Positions 1 through 7,262 of a stretch of DNA of 32,100 nucleotides are shown piece by piece. The stretch spans positions 1 to 32,100 of IMG/VR virus record IMGVR_UViG_3300021197_001863; one strand, given 5' to 3'. Made by a program: the position numbers and the translations under genes. The notes under the pieces were generated by a model that was given only the letters and a program-made list of their open reading frames with translations, did no database searches and had not been told where the DNA came from. Numbering within the stretch: position 1 is the first letter of the stretch; every line of letters begins with the position of its first letter. The DNA comes from a virus.

Positions 1-93
1 TCAATAGCACACATCAATGACAAGATCGCTGATGAGTACAACAGAGTATTCAGCAAGATAGAAGTTCCAAAGAAACCCAGCATAATCACGTAA
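1..93 (+). CDS. C-terminal end of an unidentified gene (partial)
   Basis: An open frame enters from the left edge in frame 1 and ends at TAA 91-93. Only 30 residues are visible, ending in EVPKKPSIIT, and they contain no recognisable motif. The stop overlaps the next ATG by one base (TAATG), the tight coupling seen throughout this window, which supports a real gene end. The upstream part and the function are not visible. Confidence 0.6.
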   Translation, partial: SIAHINDKIADEYNRVFSKIEVPKKPSIIT

Positions 94-347
94 TGGCACA
101 CTTTGACAAACACTCGAAAAGTATCACTGCTCTTGTAGACGTATCGGAGGCCATGTTGAACGCGATGGAGAAACACGGTATAGATCCTGAGACTGTGGCC
201 AACAGGAACGAGTTCACTGTGATGATACACTTTTTGAAGAGTATAATCGATGGTGAGTTAAATATACCAAACGAACTGACGGATCGCATCAGAGACACAG
301 CGTTCCAGATAGACATGGATCAGAAGTTAGACAAAAAACTGAACTGA
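93..347 (+). CDS. Small protein of unknown function (84 aa)
   Basis: This 84-residue acidic, mostly helical protein starts at an ATG overlapping the previous stop by one base (TAATG). I see no signal peptide, cysteine cluster or membrane segment and do not recognise the family. The middle (around residues 40-70) alternates hydrophobic and charged residues as in a small helical bundle. It lies in the same operon as the QueD-like gene downstream. The alternative reading on the opposite strand is a shadow, since all neighbours read rightward. Its function is unknown. Confidence 0.65.
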   Translation: MAHFDKHSKSITALVDVSEAMLNAMEKHGIDPETVANRNEFTVMIHFLKSIIDGELNIPNELTDRIRDTAFQIDMDQKLDKKLN

Positions 348-416
348 TGATCGAGAGGACTCAAGACTTTCACCCCTCTATAAACACTCTGCAAGTCATC
401 AACGCAAGGAGAAACG

Positions 417-866
417 ATGACTTACTACTCAACTAAAACATACGGACACAACATAGGACTATCTGCGGTGTTCAGACAACCCAACGCAGATCACTCACAC
501 TGTCACCTACTGCACGGATATAGCCTGGCATTCAAATTCACATTTGGTTGCAAGGATCTGGACAACAAGAACTGGGCGGTGGACTTTGGTGGATTGAAAC
601 CTTTAAAGGCATGGTTAGAGAATCACTTTGACCATAAACTGGTCTTGGATGAGAATGATCCACATCTAGACAAGTTCAAGGAACTTGAAGAGTTGGACCT
701 CGCCGACATAAGAATATTCGATGGCGTGGGTGCTGAAAGGTTTGCGAAACATGCCTTTGATGCCGCTGATGACATAATCAGAGCGGCTACAAATAACAGG
801 TGCTACGTTGTTGAATGTGAATGTATGGAACACGGAGCCAACAGTGCCATCTATAAGAAAGAATAA
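417..866 (+). CDS. QueD-like / 6-pyruvoyl-tetrahydropterin synthase family protein
   Basis: This 149-residue protein has the T-fold layout of QueD/PTPS enzymes. The Cys29-H-L-L-H33-G-Y motif matches the CxxxHGH box, VDFGGLK (55-61) matches the conserved VDFxxLK strand, and D72-H73 matches the catalytic Asp-His dyad. A C-terminal acidic stretch (ECECMEHG) fits the pterin-anchoring Glu. Canonical QueD makes 6-carboxytetrahydropterin from dihydroneopterin triphosphate for queuosine or deazapurine synthesis. Two of the three usual zinc histidines look replaced (Tyr35 for the second His of HGH, Phe19 near the first), so canonical activity is uncertain. No queC, queE or folE lies in the window. A clear Shine-Dalgarno (AAGGAG, 406-411) fixes the start. 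Family assignment is fairly sure; activity is not. Confidence 0.85.
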   Translation: MTYYSTKTYGHNIGLSAVFRQPNADHSHCHLLHGYSLAFKFTFGCKDLDNKNWAVDFGGLKPLKAWLENHFDHKLVLDENDPHLDKFKELEELDLADIRIFDGVGAERFAKHAFDAADDIIRAATNNRCYVVECECMEHGANSAIYKKE

Positions 867-879
867 ATTCATATATGAT

Positions 880-1986
880 ATGGTGAGGGTAGGTCTCACG
901 CATAAGGCCTACTACTTCCAGATCTATGACACACCTCTTGGTCACAGATGGCTAGAAGGACTCAAAGACAATCTCAAAAAAGAGAGGATACTTGAGAAGA
1001 ACTTCTGTTTCCTCGGTTTTGCTGATTCCAAGAGAAATTTACACTATCTCGTAGGGGAGTTGAACAAGAACATCGCAATCATTAACTCATTCCAATTCTC
1101 ACCAGCGTATGAAAAAATTGATCCTTTCAGTTTAGATGATTTCCAGTACAGCAGTAGCCTGCCCATAGGGAAGGCAGTTGACGGTGACGTATCCAAGACC
1201 CCTGGCAAAAGGCTCAAGCACGAGAGTTGTAATCTCCTGCATAGGTATTTTGAAGAACTACAGGGCACAGCATGGCAGATATCATATCTCTACAAACAAG
1301 CGGACTCAGAGACAAAGTATGCGATAAGGCAACTCAACAACATCTGTCATGAGATAGAAAGTTGGGTGAATTCTGATCGTAAAAAAGCAATCGCACCAGA
1401 ATGGATGAGACCTTCACAGATAACGACATTTTTGAATGCACCGAGATATGATTTACACGAAGAGGACTTTGAACTGTTCAAGCAGAACAGGTATGACAGA
1501 GAGCTGGGTGGTGTGTACCTGCATTGGTCACAGGTGGGTAAAACACTGTATGAAGTTTTCAGGGACGAACACGCACCTAGGATGACCGAGGCGTTGTGTT
1601 CAGAGATCAATCATCAGAAATACTACTCTGGCGAATTCGACGTGGAGTGGGGACAGACCATCACAGAACAACACGATTTCAAGAAAGAGGAAATGGATGA
1701 CTACAGGACATGGTTGGAAGACAACGGTTATGAGTGGGATGATCCCAAGTTATCTCTTGGATACATCAAGATAGGGCAGGTCGACCTGCAGAGAACATTT
1801 GGTTCGGATGCCTCGATACACGACATACATAAAGTAATGAATGACAATTTAAACATAACCAGCATTAGGACCATACACGGACCATCGATAGAAACCGATT
1901 ACCCATACACGCTTGATAGTGATGACTGGAAACAGATACAGATAGAAGGATTGAAGCAGGGATATGAATCACGTAGTGTGCGTTAA
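880..1986 (+). CDS. Conserved T4-like marine phage protein of unknown function (368 aa)
   Basis: This is a large soluble protein with no membrane segment. I chose ATG 880, 13 bases after the QueD-like stop, rather than the ATG at 808, which would overlap that gene by about 59 bases and add a poor N-terminus. Notable segments are LEKNFCFLGF near the N-terminus, an acidic/aromatic core including FLNAPRYDL and GGVYLHWSQVGKTLYEVFRDE, and LGYIKIGQVDLQ towards the C-terminus. From memory, very similar segments occur in hypothetical proteins of cyanomyoviruses, but I cannot name a Pfam family or a function. It overlaps the next gene by 23 bases, implying co-transcription. Confidence 0.75.
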   Translation: MVRVGLTHKAYYFQIYDTPLGHRWLEGLKDNLKKERILEKNFCFLGFADSKRNLHYLVGELNKNIAIINSFQFSPAYEKIDPFSLDDFQYSSSLPIGKAVDGDVSKTPGKRLKHESCNLLHRYFEELQGTAWQISYLYKQADSETKYAIRQLNNICHEIESWVNSDRKKAIAPEWMRPSQITTFLNAPRYDLHEEDFELFKQNRYDRELGGVYLHWSQVGKTLYEVFRDEHAPRMTEALCSEINHQKYYSGEFDVEWGQTITEQHDFKKEEMDDYRTWLEDNGYEWDDPKLSLGYIKIGQVDLQRTFGSDASIHDIHKVMNDNLNITSIRTIHGPSIETDYPYTLDSDDWKQIQIEGLKQGYESRSVR

Positions 1987-2659
1987 GTGGGGGACCAAGT
2001 ATCCTTCGATATATGCAAACGTTCTGAACAGCATGGTGAAAAGGCATACCACAGTGCCATACCAGTTCCATTGCTTAACTGATGATCCCACCGGACTAGA
2101 CCCAGACATCAATGTGATAAAATTGCCCAAGGATCCTTGGATCAAATCATGGTGGAGCAAGTTGTGGATGTTCGCACCGGAAATGCCTCTGAAAGGCAAC
2201 ATATTATTTTTCGATCTCGATGTTGTGGTATTTGACAACATAGATCAGTTGTTCTCACACACAGGAAAGTTTAATATAATTAGAGACTTCAACAGGTGTA
2301 GAGTCAAGGACTGGAAACTGAGTAATTCCAGTTGTATGCGTTGGGAGGCGGGCACGATGAACTACCTGTGGAACGAATTTAAAGATAGGTCAGCACAGAT
2401 CATGCAACAGAATCACGGAGATCAGGACTGGATAACCAAGAGAGCCAAAGACGAGATCACTTGGTTCCCAGATGAATGGATAAGATCATACAAGTGGGAG
2501 ATGATAGGACTAAAGGACACTAAGTTACTGACCAAGGACGGAAAGAAATGGTTTAGAGAACCAGTGAAAATAAAACCCAACAACAAAGTGGCTGTGTTCC
2601 ATGGATCACCCAATCCGATGGAATGTGGAGACCAGTGGGTCATAAACAATTGGAAGTGA
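1964..2659 (+). CDS. Glycosyltransferase, GT8-like (DxD motif)
   Basis: This 231-residue protein has the layout of a small GT-A glycosyltransferase. A Rossmann-like N-terminus leads through WWSKLWMF to LFFDLDVVVF (81-90), whose D84-L-D86 is the metal and nucleotide-sugar binding DxD motif. GDQDW near the middle and FHGSPNP near the C-terminus match the distal His-containing region of GT8-type enzymes that transfer sugars such as glucose or galactose. Donor and acceptor cannot be read from sequence. It overlaps the preceding gene by 23 bases and the next by one base. Phage enzymes of this type may modify virion, DNA or host surface glycans; which applies here is unknown. Confidence 0.75.
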   Translation: MNHVVCVKWGTKYPSIYANVLNSMVKRHTTVPYQFHCLTDDPTGLDPDINVIKLPKDPWIKSWWSKLWMFAPEMPLKGNILFFDLDVVVFDNIDQLFSHTGKFNIIRDFNRCRVKDWKLSNSSCMRWEAGTMNYLWNEFKDRSAQIMQQNHGDQDWITKRAKDEITWFPDEWIRSYKWEMIGLKDTKLLTKDGKKWFREPVKIKPNNKVAVFHGSPNPMECGDQWVINNWK

Positions 2660-2976
2660 TGGCGAGTTACGGCAAAGTGAAAGTCAAGAGGAATAACCCA
2701 AGGTTGAACGAGGTGCCAGAAGACTGTGGCTACATGCAACGGTTCGAGCACAACGTCGACATGAACAGCAATGGTGTAATGGCAGAATGCATAGACTGGT
2801 GCCAGGAAAACTGTGAAGGCAAGTGGGGTTGGTGGTTCGAACCCGTAGGAGAAATAGAGAATCCCAAGAGCCATTGGGAACATCAGAACGCATACATGAG
2901 TTTCGAGAAGAAATTGGACGCTACCAGATTCTGGATGAGCGTGGGAATACAGAACAGCAACAGGAGAGAAGTATAA
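2659..2976 (+). CDS. Small protein of unknown function (105 aa)
   Basis: The start is taken at ATG 2659, overlapping the glycosyltransferase stop (TGATG), with GGAAG just upstream. A start at 2623 would overlap the previous gene more deeply. The protein is rich in Trp and acidic residues. DWCQENCEGKWGWWF in the middle and YMSFEKKLDATRFWM near the end suggest a compact domain in which the C-terminal part resembles short phage proteins describing a field of the type F.D..DA..F. It has no membrane segment or signal peptide. I do not know the function. Confidence 0.65.
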   Translation: MASYGKVKVKRNNPRLNEVPEDCGYMQRFEHNVDMNSNGVMAECIDWCQENCEGKWGWWFEPVGEIENPKSHWEHQNAYMSFEKKLDATRFWMSVGIQNSNRREV

Positions 2977-2984
2977 TTACTAGT

Positions 2985-3320
2985 ATGAAACCATTCGAAA
3001 TAACAGACAGTGCAAAGGCACAGATCGAGAGATTGCTGGAGAAGAACACAGGCAAGTACGCAGTCAGCCTGGCGGTGCTAGGCGGAGGCTGTGCAGGATT
3101 CAAGTACGAGTGGGGATTCGCTGAAACCAAAGAAAATGTCGCTGAAGGCGATCACACGGAAGACTGGGGCACGGGCAGGTTCGTGGTTGATGAGACCTCG
3201 TTGTTGTATGTCATGGGCACCAAGATCGACTGGGTGGAGGAAACCTTTGGATCACAATTCGAGATATCCAATCCCAACAGTTCAAGCTCGTGTGGGTGTG
3301 GAGAATCGTTTGGCATATAA
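2985..3320 (+). CDS. A-type iron-sulfur carrier (HesB/IscA family)
   Basis: This 111-residue protein belongs to the IscA/HesB/ErpA family, which binds or transfers Fe-S clusters. All three conserved cysteines are present: C36 in GGGCAGFKY, and C103 and C105 in SSSCGCGESF. The length is typical of the family. The start is ATG 2985, nine bases after the previous stop; an upstream reading-frame extension overlaps the previous gene and is not conserved-looking. Such genes are common in marine T4-like phages and are thought to support Fe-S protein maturation during infection. The partner enzyme is not obvious in this window. Confidence 0.92.
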   Translation: MKPFEITDSAKAQIERLLEKNTGKYAVSLAVLGGGCAGFKYEWGFAETKENVAEGDHTEDWGTGRFVVDETSLLYVMGTKIDWVEETFGSQFEISNPNSSSSCGCGESFGI

Positions 3321-4063
3321 TGGATACCGCTTTCATAATAGGCAACGGTGAATCAAGAAATATTTTTCCAATAGGTAACCTAAAAGGTCATGGAACCATA
3401 TATGGATGTAACGCCATATACCGAGACCATCCAATGCTGTGTGATCACATTGTGGCGGTGAACCCTCCCATGTACGAGGAACTGACCCGGTGGCACAACA
3501 GTGGCAAGGAGTCACCCAGCATACACGGTCCAGACGACATCAGCACGTGGGACTACATCTGCGAGGGCGATCATGAACACGACATACCCGAAGGACTTAA
3601 GATTTACAGAGTGTGGCGTGGTGGTGACGTCAAAAAGGGAGGCAAGATTAAAACAAATGATTTCTCTAAGGCACGTGGCTCCGGTTGCAGTGCGGTCTTG
3701 ATGGCCGCTGAGTCGGGCGTTAAAAACATAGTGATAATGGCTTTTGACATAATGGGTGCCCAGCAGTGGGAGATTGAAACGCCCAGCAGGATACAGAACA
3801 ACATCTACAAGAACAGTATTAACTATCCGGACAGGGCCAGCATGAAGGCATATCTCAAATACGAATGGATGTATCAACTTAGACAGACGTTTAGGAAGTT
3901 TCCTGGAACGAACTTCTATTTCATCAACAGGAAGGAGTATCTAGAGGGCAATCCTTTCCTGAGGTGGTACTTCGATCAAACAAATATAAAGTGTGGTATC
4001 TACGCCGACCTACAGAGATGGATCACGGGATCACGTGACGACATTAGATGGAAAACACTATAA
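3320..4063 (+). CDS. Phage protein with IIGNGES motif, possible DUF115/MAF-like sugar-related enzyme
   Basis: The 247-residue protein starts at ATG 3320, overlapping the IscA stop by one base. FIIGNGESRN (5-14) followed by GCNAIYRDHP and later GCSAVLMAAESGVKNIVIMAFD forms a Rossmann-like pattern (glycine-rich loop, then strand-helix-strand). It recalls the MAF_flag10/DUF115 group (MptE-like proteins and flagellin glycosylation factors) and a hypothetical family frequent in marine phages. Together with the glycosyltransferase two genes upstream it hints at glycan work. Assignment to a family is tentative and no catalytic residue can be named. The gene ends convergently with the zinc-ribbon gene, overlapping it by six bases. 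Confidence 0.6.
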   Translation: MDTAFIIGNGESRNIFPIGNLKGHGTIYGCNAIYRDHPMLCDHIVAVNPPMYEELTRWHNSGKESPSIHGPDDISTWDYICEGDHEHDIPEGLKIYRVWRGGDVKKGGKIKTNDFSKARGSGCSAVLMAAESGVKNIVIMAFDIMGAQQWEIETPSRIQNNIYKNSINYPDRASMKAYLKYEWMYQLRQTFRKFPGTNFYFINRKEYLEGNPFLRWYFDQTNIKCGIYADLQRWITGSRDDIRWKTL

Positions 4064-4336
4064 AGTTTTAGTGCTACTTGCGTCAAGTTTATAGACCTTA
4101 CGCATCTTGACGCCCACGCTCTGTGCGAACTTTTTGGAATCACATTTACTACACACGTGCTTGTAGTCGTTTGAAGCACGATCTGGATCAACCTTTGACT
4201 TTGGTCTCATGAATGTCTCTGAACAGGCATCGCATTTGAACACATAGATCAGGTTCTTCCTGTGGTAGTTGTGCATGGTGCCTAGTTTGCTCTCCCTCTT
4301 GTACAACTTCATCGTCTTTAGGGTTTCTATGAACAT
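4058..4336 (-). CDS. Small zinc-ribbon protein
   Basis: On the minus strand this encodes about 92 residues (84 if the ATG at 4312 is used). It carries two CxxC knuckles, FKCDACSETF and HVCSKCDSKK, about 27 residues apart in a Lys/Arg-rich background: the pattern of a zinc ribbon that could bind nucleic acid. It is transcribed divergently from the fibre gene at 4368, leaving only about 30 bases between the starts, and convergently with the gene at 3320. No good Shine-Dalgarno precedes either start. Longer upstream reading is antisense to the fibre gene and is rejected. A transcription or DNA-binding role is possible but not shown. Confidence 0.7.
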   Translation of the reverse strand: MFIETLKTMKLYKRESKLGTMHNYHRKNLIYVFKCDACSETFMRPKSKVDPDRASNDYKHVCSKCDSKKFAQSVGVKMRKVYKLDASSTKTL

Positions 4337-4346
4337 ATTACTATTT

Positions 4347-4354
4347 AATAAATA
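4347..4354 (+). promoter_or_regulatory. T4-type late promoter motif (AATAAATA)
   Basis: AATAAATA matches the T4 late -10 element TATAAATA at seven of eight bases. It lies 13 bases before the ATG at 4368, with no Shine-Dalgarno in between. It is one of nine such sites before structural or lysis genes in this window. Confidence 0.6.
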
Positions 4355-4367
4355 CGAATAACACATT

Positions 4368-6374
4368 ATGGCGAGAACTAACATAGACATAGGAACACTG
4401 GGCAATCCGGCCACGGGCGATACTTTACGTACGGCCATGATCAAGATCAACAACAATTTCACCGAAGTTTACTCGTTGGTCAGGGACGGATCTTCTGGAC
4501 TGATAGCCACCGACGTAACGAACGGTGACCTGAAATTACAGGCCAACGGAACAGGTAACATAGAGATAGACCAACTATCAATAAATGGCGACGCAATCAC
4601 ATCAATAGTGACTAACGGTTCTGTTGACATCACCGGTAACGGCACAGGTGGCGTGAACATAGAAGCATTGAGTTTCAATGGAACAAGTATTTCAAGCACA
4701 GACAGTTCAAGAATCAACTTGAACGAAAACGTGACCGTAGACGGTGACCTCAATGTCACAGGAAATATCACAGGTACTTTCTCGGTATCGACAGTTGGAG
4801 ACATCACAGCCGTTGGGTCAACTTTGACTGCGCCATCCAACGCGGATCTAACACTGACAACGTCAGGTACTGGTTCAGTGAGTGTTGATGGAATACAGAT
4901 CAAAGGCACGGAATTGAGTTCAACCGACTCTTCACAAATAACAATAAAAGAAAATTTACACGTGACTGGGAACATCACGGGCACGATTGACGCTGACAAC
5001 TCAACAGTTTCAAACCTGGAAGTGGACAACTTCAAGGCCGCTTCAATTGTCACAGAAGCGGAAGGTATTGGAAGCAACGACAATGACACAACTCTACCAA
5101 CGTCGGCGGCCGTAAAAGATTACGTGGACGCAAGGGATATAGGTGACCTATCCGTAACAGGTTCGACGATATCAGCACCGTCAAATGCGGATCTGACTTT
5201 GACCACCTCAGGTACGGGATCAGTCAGCATTGACGGAATACAGATTTCAGGAACAGAAATCAGTTCGAGTGACTCAACACAGATCACAATAAAAGAAAAT
5301 TTACACGTGACTGGGAACATCTCTGGAACGATAACAGGAACAGTCACAGGCACAATTGACGCCGACTCGTCAACAATTTCCAACTTGGAAGTGGACAACT
5401 TCAAGGCCGCAACCATAGTAACTGAAAGTGAAGGCATCGGATCCAACGACAACGACACGACCATACCAACAAGTGCCGCTGTCAAAGACTATGTGGACAA
5501 CAACGCAGGTGGCACAACAGGTGACCTTGCAATAACGGGATCAACCATATCAACACCTTCAAACGCAGACCTAACACTGAGCCCAGGTGGAACAGGTAGT
5601 GTACAGACACCGGGAGTCACGATAACAGACAACAAGATCACATCAAATAGATCAAATGACAACTTAGAGTTAAACGCATCAGGCACAGGAACGATAGTGC
5701 TAGAGAATTTAAAAGTTGGCACGGGTGCCACAGTGACGACGATACTTGACGAAGACAACATGTCCTCTGACAGTGCCACGGCATTGGCTACACAACAGAG
5801 CATAAAAGCATACGTGGATTCACAGGCCGGCACAGGTGGCATGACATTCTCAGGCAACACAATGTCTGGATCAAGTAACGCAGACATAGAGATCACACCG
5901 GGAGGCACCGGAGCAGTAGTTTTAGGTGATGCCATCAGGATCAGAGACAACCACCTAGAAGGCACAAGATCAAACGAAGACGTCATCATTGATCCCGCGG
6001 GAACAGGGCAAGTGGTTGCCAACGCCGCTTTCAAATTCAACGCAGGTTACGTTGAGAATATAAACACACTGACTTCAAGTTCGACCATAACAGTCAACTG
6101 TTCACTGGCCAGCATACACAAGGTCACACTGGCAACATCAACGGAATTCAACATAGCAAACCTACCAACCGGTGGAACGGTTACGTTAATCATCACACAG
6201 GATGGCACAGGTTCAAGGACGGCCACTTTCGGCACTGACGGTTCTTCGGCCGTGAAGTTCCCATCCAACAGTAGCACACTTTCGACCGGTGCCGCTGACA
6301 TAGACGTTGTCACAATCATCAACGACGGAACCAACTTCCTGGGCAACATTGCCAAGGACTACAGGTCATCATAG
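4368..6374 (+). CDS. Tail-fibre-like structural protein A (668 aa)
   Basis: First of the fibre paralogues. The N-terminus GNPATGDTLRTAMIKINNNF followed by TEVY matches the signature shared with the genes at 7263, 11902 and 13326. The body is a Ser/Thr/Gly/Asn-rich beta-repeat built on variants of SNADLTLTTSGTGSVS, as in fibrous beta-helix or triple-spiral shafts. Two consecutive units of about 120 residues (roughly 140-260 and 260-380) are near copies. The C-terminal about 105 residues (from INTLTSSSTITVNCS) resemble a beta-sandwich tip found in other phage fibres, with QDGTGSRTATFG as its landmark. The protein is probably a distal fibre or fibre-like virion component. Receptor and exact position on the virion are unknown. 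Confidence 0.8.
   Translation: MARTNIDIGTLGNPATGDTLRTAMIKINNNFTEVYSLVRDGSSGLIATDVTNGDLKLQANGTGNIEIDQLSINGDAITSIVTNGSVDITGNGTGGVNIEALSFNGTSISSTDSSRINLNENVTVDGDLNVTGNITGTFSVSTVGDITAVGSTLTAPSNADLTLTTSGTGSVSVDGIQIKGTELSSTDSSQITIKENLHVTGNITGTIDADNSTVSNLEVDNFKAASIVTEAEGIGSNDNDTTLPTSAAVKDYVDARDIGDLSVTGSTISAPSNADLTLTTSGTGSVSIDGIQISGTEISSSDSTQITIKENLHVTGNISGTITGTVTGTIDADSSTISNLEVDNFKAATIVTESEGIGSNDNDTTIPTSAAVKDYVDNNAGGTTGDLAITGSTISTPSNADLTLSPGGTGSVQTPGVTITDNKITSNRSNDNLELNASGTGTIVLENLKVGTGATVTTILDEDNMSSDSATALATQQSIKAYVDSQAGTGGMTFSGNTMSGSSNADIEITPGGTGAVVLGDAIRIRDNHLEGTRSNEDVIIDPAGTGQVVANAAFKFNAGYVENINTLTSSSTITVNCSLASIHKVTLATSTEFNIANLPTGGTVTLIITQDGTGSRTATFGTDGSSAVKFPSNSSTLSTGAADIDVVTIINDGTNFLGNIAKDYRSS
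4941..5321 (+). repeat. Tandem internal duplication in fibre gene A with an exact 36-base match
   Basis: Bases 4941-4976 and 5286-5321 are identical over 36 bases (starting acaataaaag and ending gggaacatc), 345 bases apart. A second exact 24-base match (5018-5041 and 5387-5410) lies in the same units, which differ in length because the second copy has an extra TGTVTG-type insert. The flanking codons have diverged, so this is a real unit duplication with locally preserved or recently homogenised identity. Confidence 0.85.
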
Positions 6375-6383
6375 GAGGACTAG

Positions 6384-7220
6384 ATGCCTCTTGGTATACA
6401 CAGACACATCATCACAGTGGGCGGCAACTGGGATCCTTCAGACAGCGTCACCACAAGTTTTCACATCGATGCCGCAGACACATCAAGTTATTCACTCAGT
6501 GGTAGCAACGTTTCATCTATAACTGACAAGGCAGGCAATTTCTCAATCACTGTCAACGGCACACCAACCAGGGTCTCCAGTGCCCTCAACAGCCTCAATG
6601 TGTGGGACTTCAGCGGTTCCAGTGAGGACTTCACCACGTCGGACGAACAGAATGTCACGGATGGTTCAGGCAACCACTGGGCCATAGGTGTGTTCCTGGC
6701 AGACACTGTCAATGACACGCAGGACAGTTTCTACAGTTTCGAGAACAACACAGTATCGTCAGGGAGCAAGAGGGACTACGCGGTCAGCGCCGGTAACTCC
6801 AGTGCGTTCAACGGTGAGTTGGACCTGGACGGATTGAGTTCCAACAGGATCTCATCAACCATAGGTAACCTCCAAGCATTCGACTCAGCGGTCACCCTTG
6901 ACGCATTCCACATCGTGGGCACCATATTCAACAGCACCGGCAACCAGATCTCCACCAGGGTGGACGGCGCAGACGCATTCACTCCTGTGAACGACTACGA
7001 CAGAGGCATCAACCAGAAACAGGACGTGAGGATCATGCGAAACAGGGCCAACGAGAGGTTGGATGGCAGGGTTGCTGAATTCTTCGTGGTAGGCGCACTG
7101 CCGGGCACGGGCGGAACTGACATAACGGAGTTCCAAAAGGCTGAGGGATACCTGGCTCATAAGTGGGGTCTGACGGGAAATCTACCCAGTGACCACCCGT
7201 TCAAGAACATCTCTCCGTAG
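6384..7220 (+). CDS. LamG/concanavalin-like virion protein
   Basis: This 278-residue protein has a strong Shine-Dalgarno (AGGAGG, 6373-6378). FHIDAADTSSYS near the N-terminus and VWDFSGSSEDF in the middle are typical of LamG-like jelly-roll domains, and the C-terminus EGYLAHKWGLTGNLPSDHPF is a hallmark seen at the end of many marine LamG/concanavalin-A-like modules. These domains bind carbohydrates or form fibre tips. The gene sits nine bases after fibre A and before fibre B, so it is probably a fibre accessory or receptor-binding subunit. It lacks the N-terminal signature of its neighbours. Ligand unknown. Confidence 0.75.
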   Translation: MPLGIHRHIITVGGNWDPSDSVTTSFHIDAADTSSYSLSGSNVSSITDKAGNFSITVNGTPTRVSSALNSLNVWDFSGSSEDFTTSDEQNVTDGSGNHWAIGVFLADTVNDTQDSFYSFENNTVSSGSKRDYAVSAGNSSAFNGELDLDGLSSNRISSTIGNLQAFDSAVTLDAFHIVGTIFNSTGNQISTRVDGADAFTPVNDYDRGINQKQDVRIMRNRANERLDGRVAEFFVVGALPGTGGTDITEFQKAEGYLAHKWGLTGNLPSDHPFKNISP

Positions 7221-7245
7221 GCAGATTTATCAAATCATAAAAACC

Positions 7246-7253
7246 GCTAAATA
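7246..7253 (+). promoter_or_regulatory. Weak T4-type late promoter motif (GCTAAATA)
   Basis: GCTAAATA matches the late element TATAAATA at six of eight positions, nine bases before ATG 7263. No Shine-Dalgarno lies between. Position and context match the stronger sites, but the sequence alone would be weak. Confidence 0.4.
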
Positions 7254-7262
7254 TTAGTCGAT

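Noticed and set aside
347-436. 29-residue frame starting TGATGA after the 84-aa gene and running into the QueD-like gene
   Set aside because: Very short, no Shine-Dalgarno of its own, and it overlaps the well-supported QueD-like start; a chance frame is more likely.
417-866. Evidence for deazaguanine DNA modification from the QueD-like gene
   Set aside because: No queC, queE, folE, tgt or dpdA-like gene in the window, and the zinc site is altered.
4056-4073. Possible terminator hairpin (CACTA/TAGTG) across the convergent stops
   Set aside because: Only five base pairs, an eight-base loop and no GC-rich stem; too weak to call.
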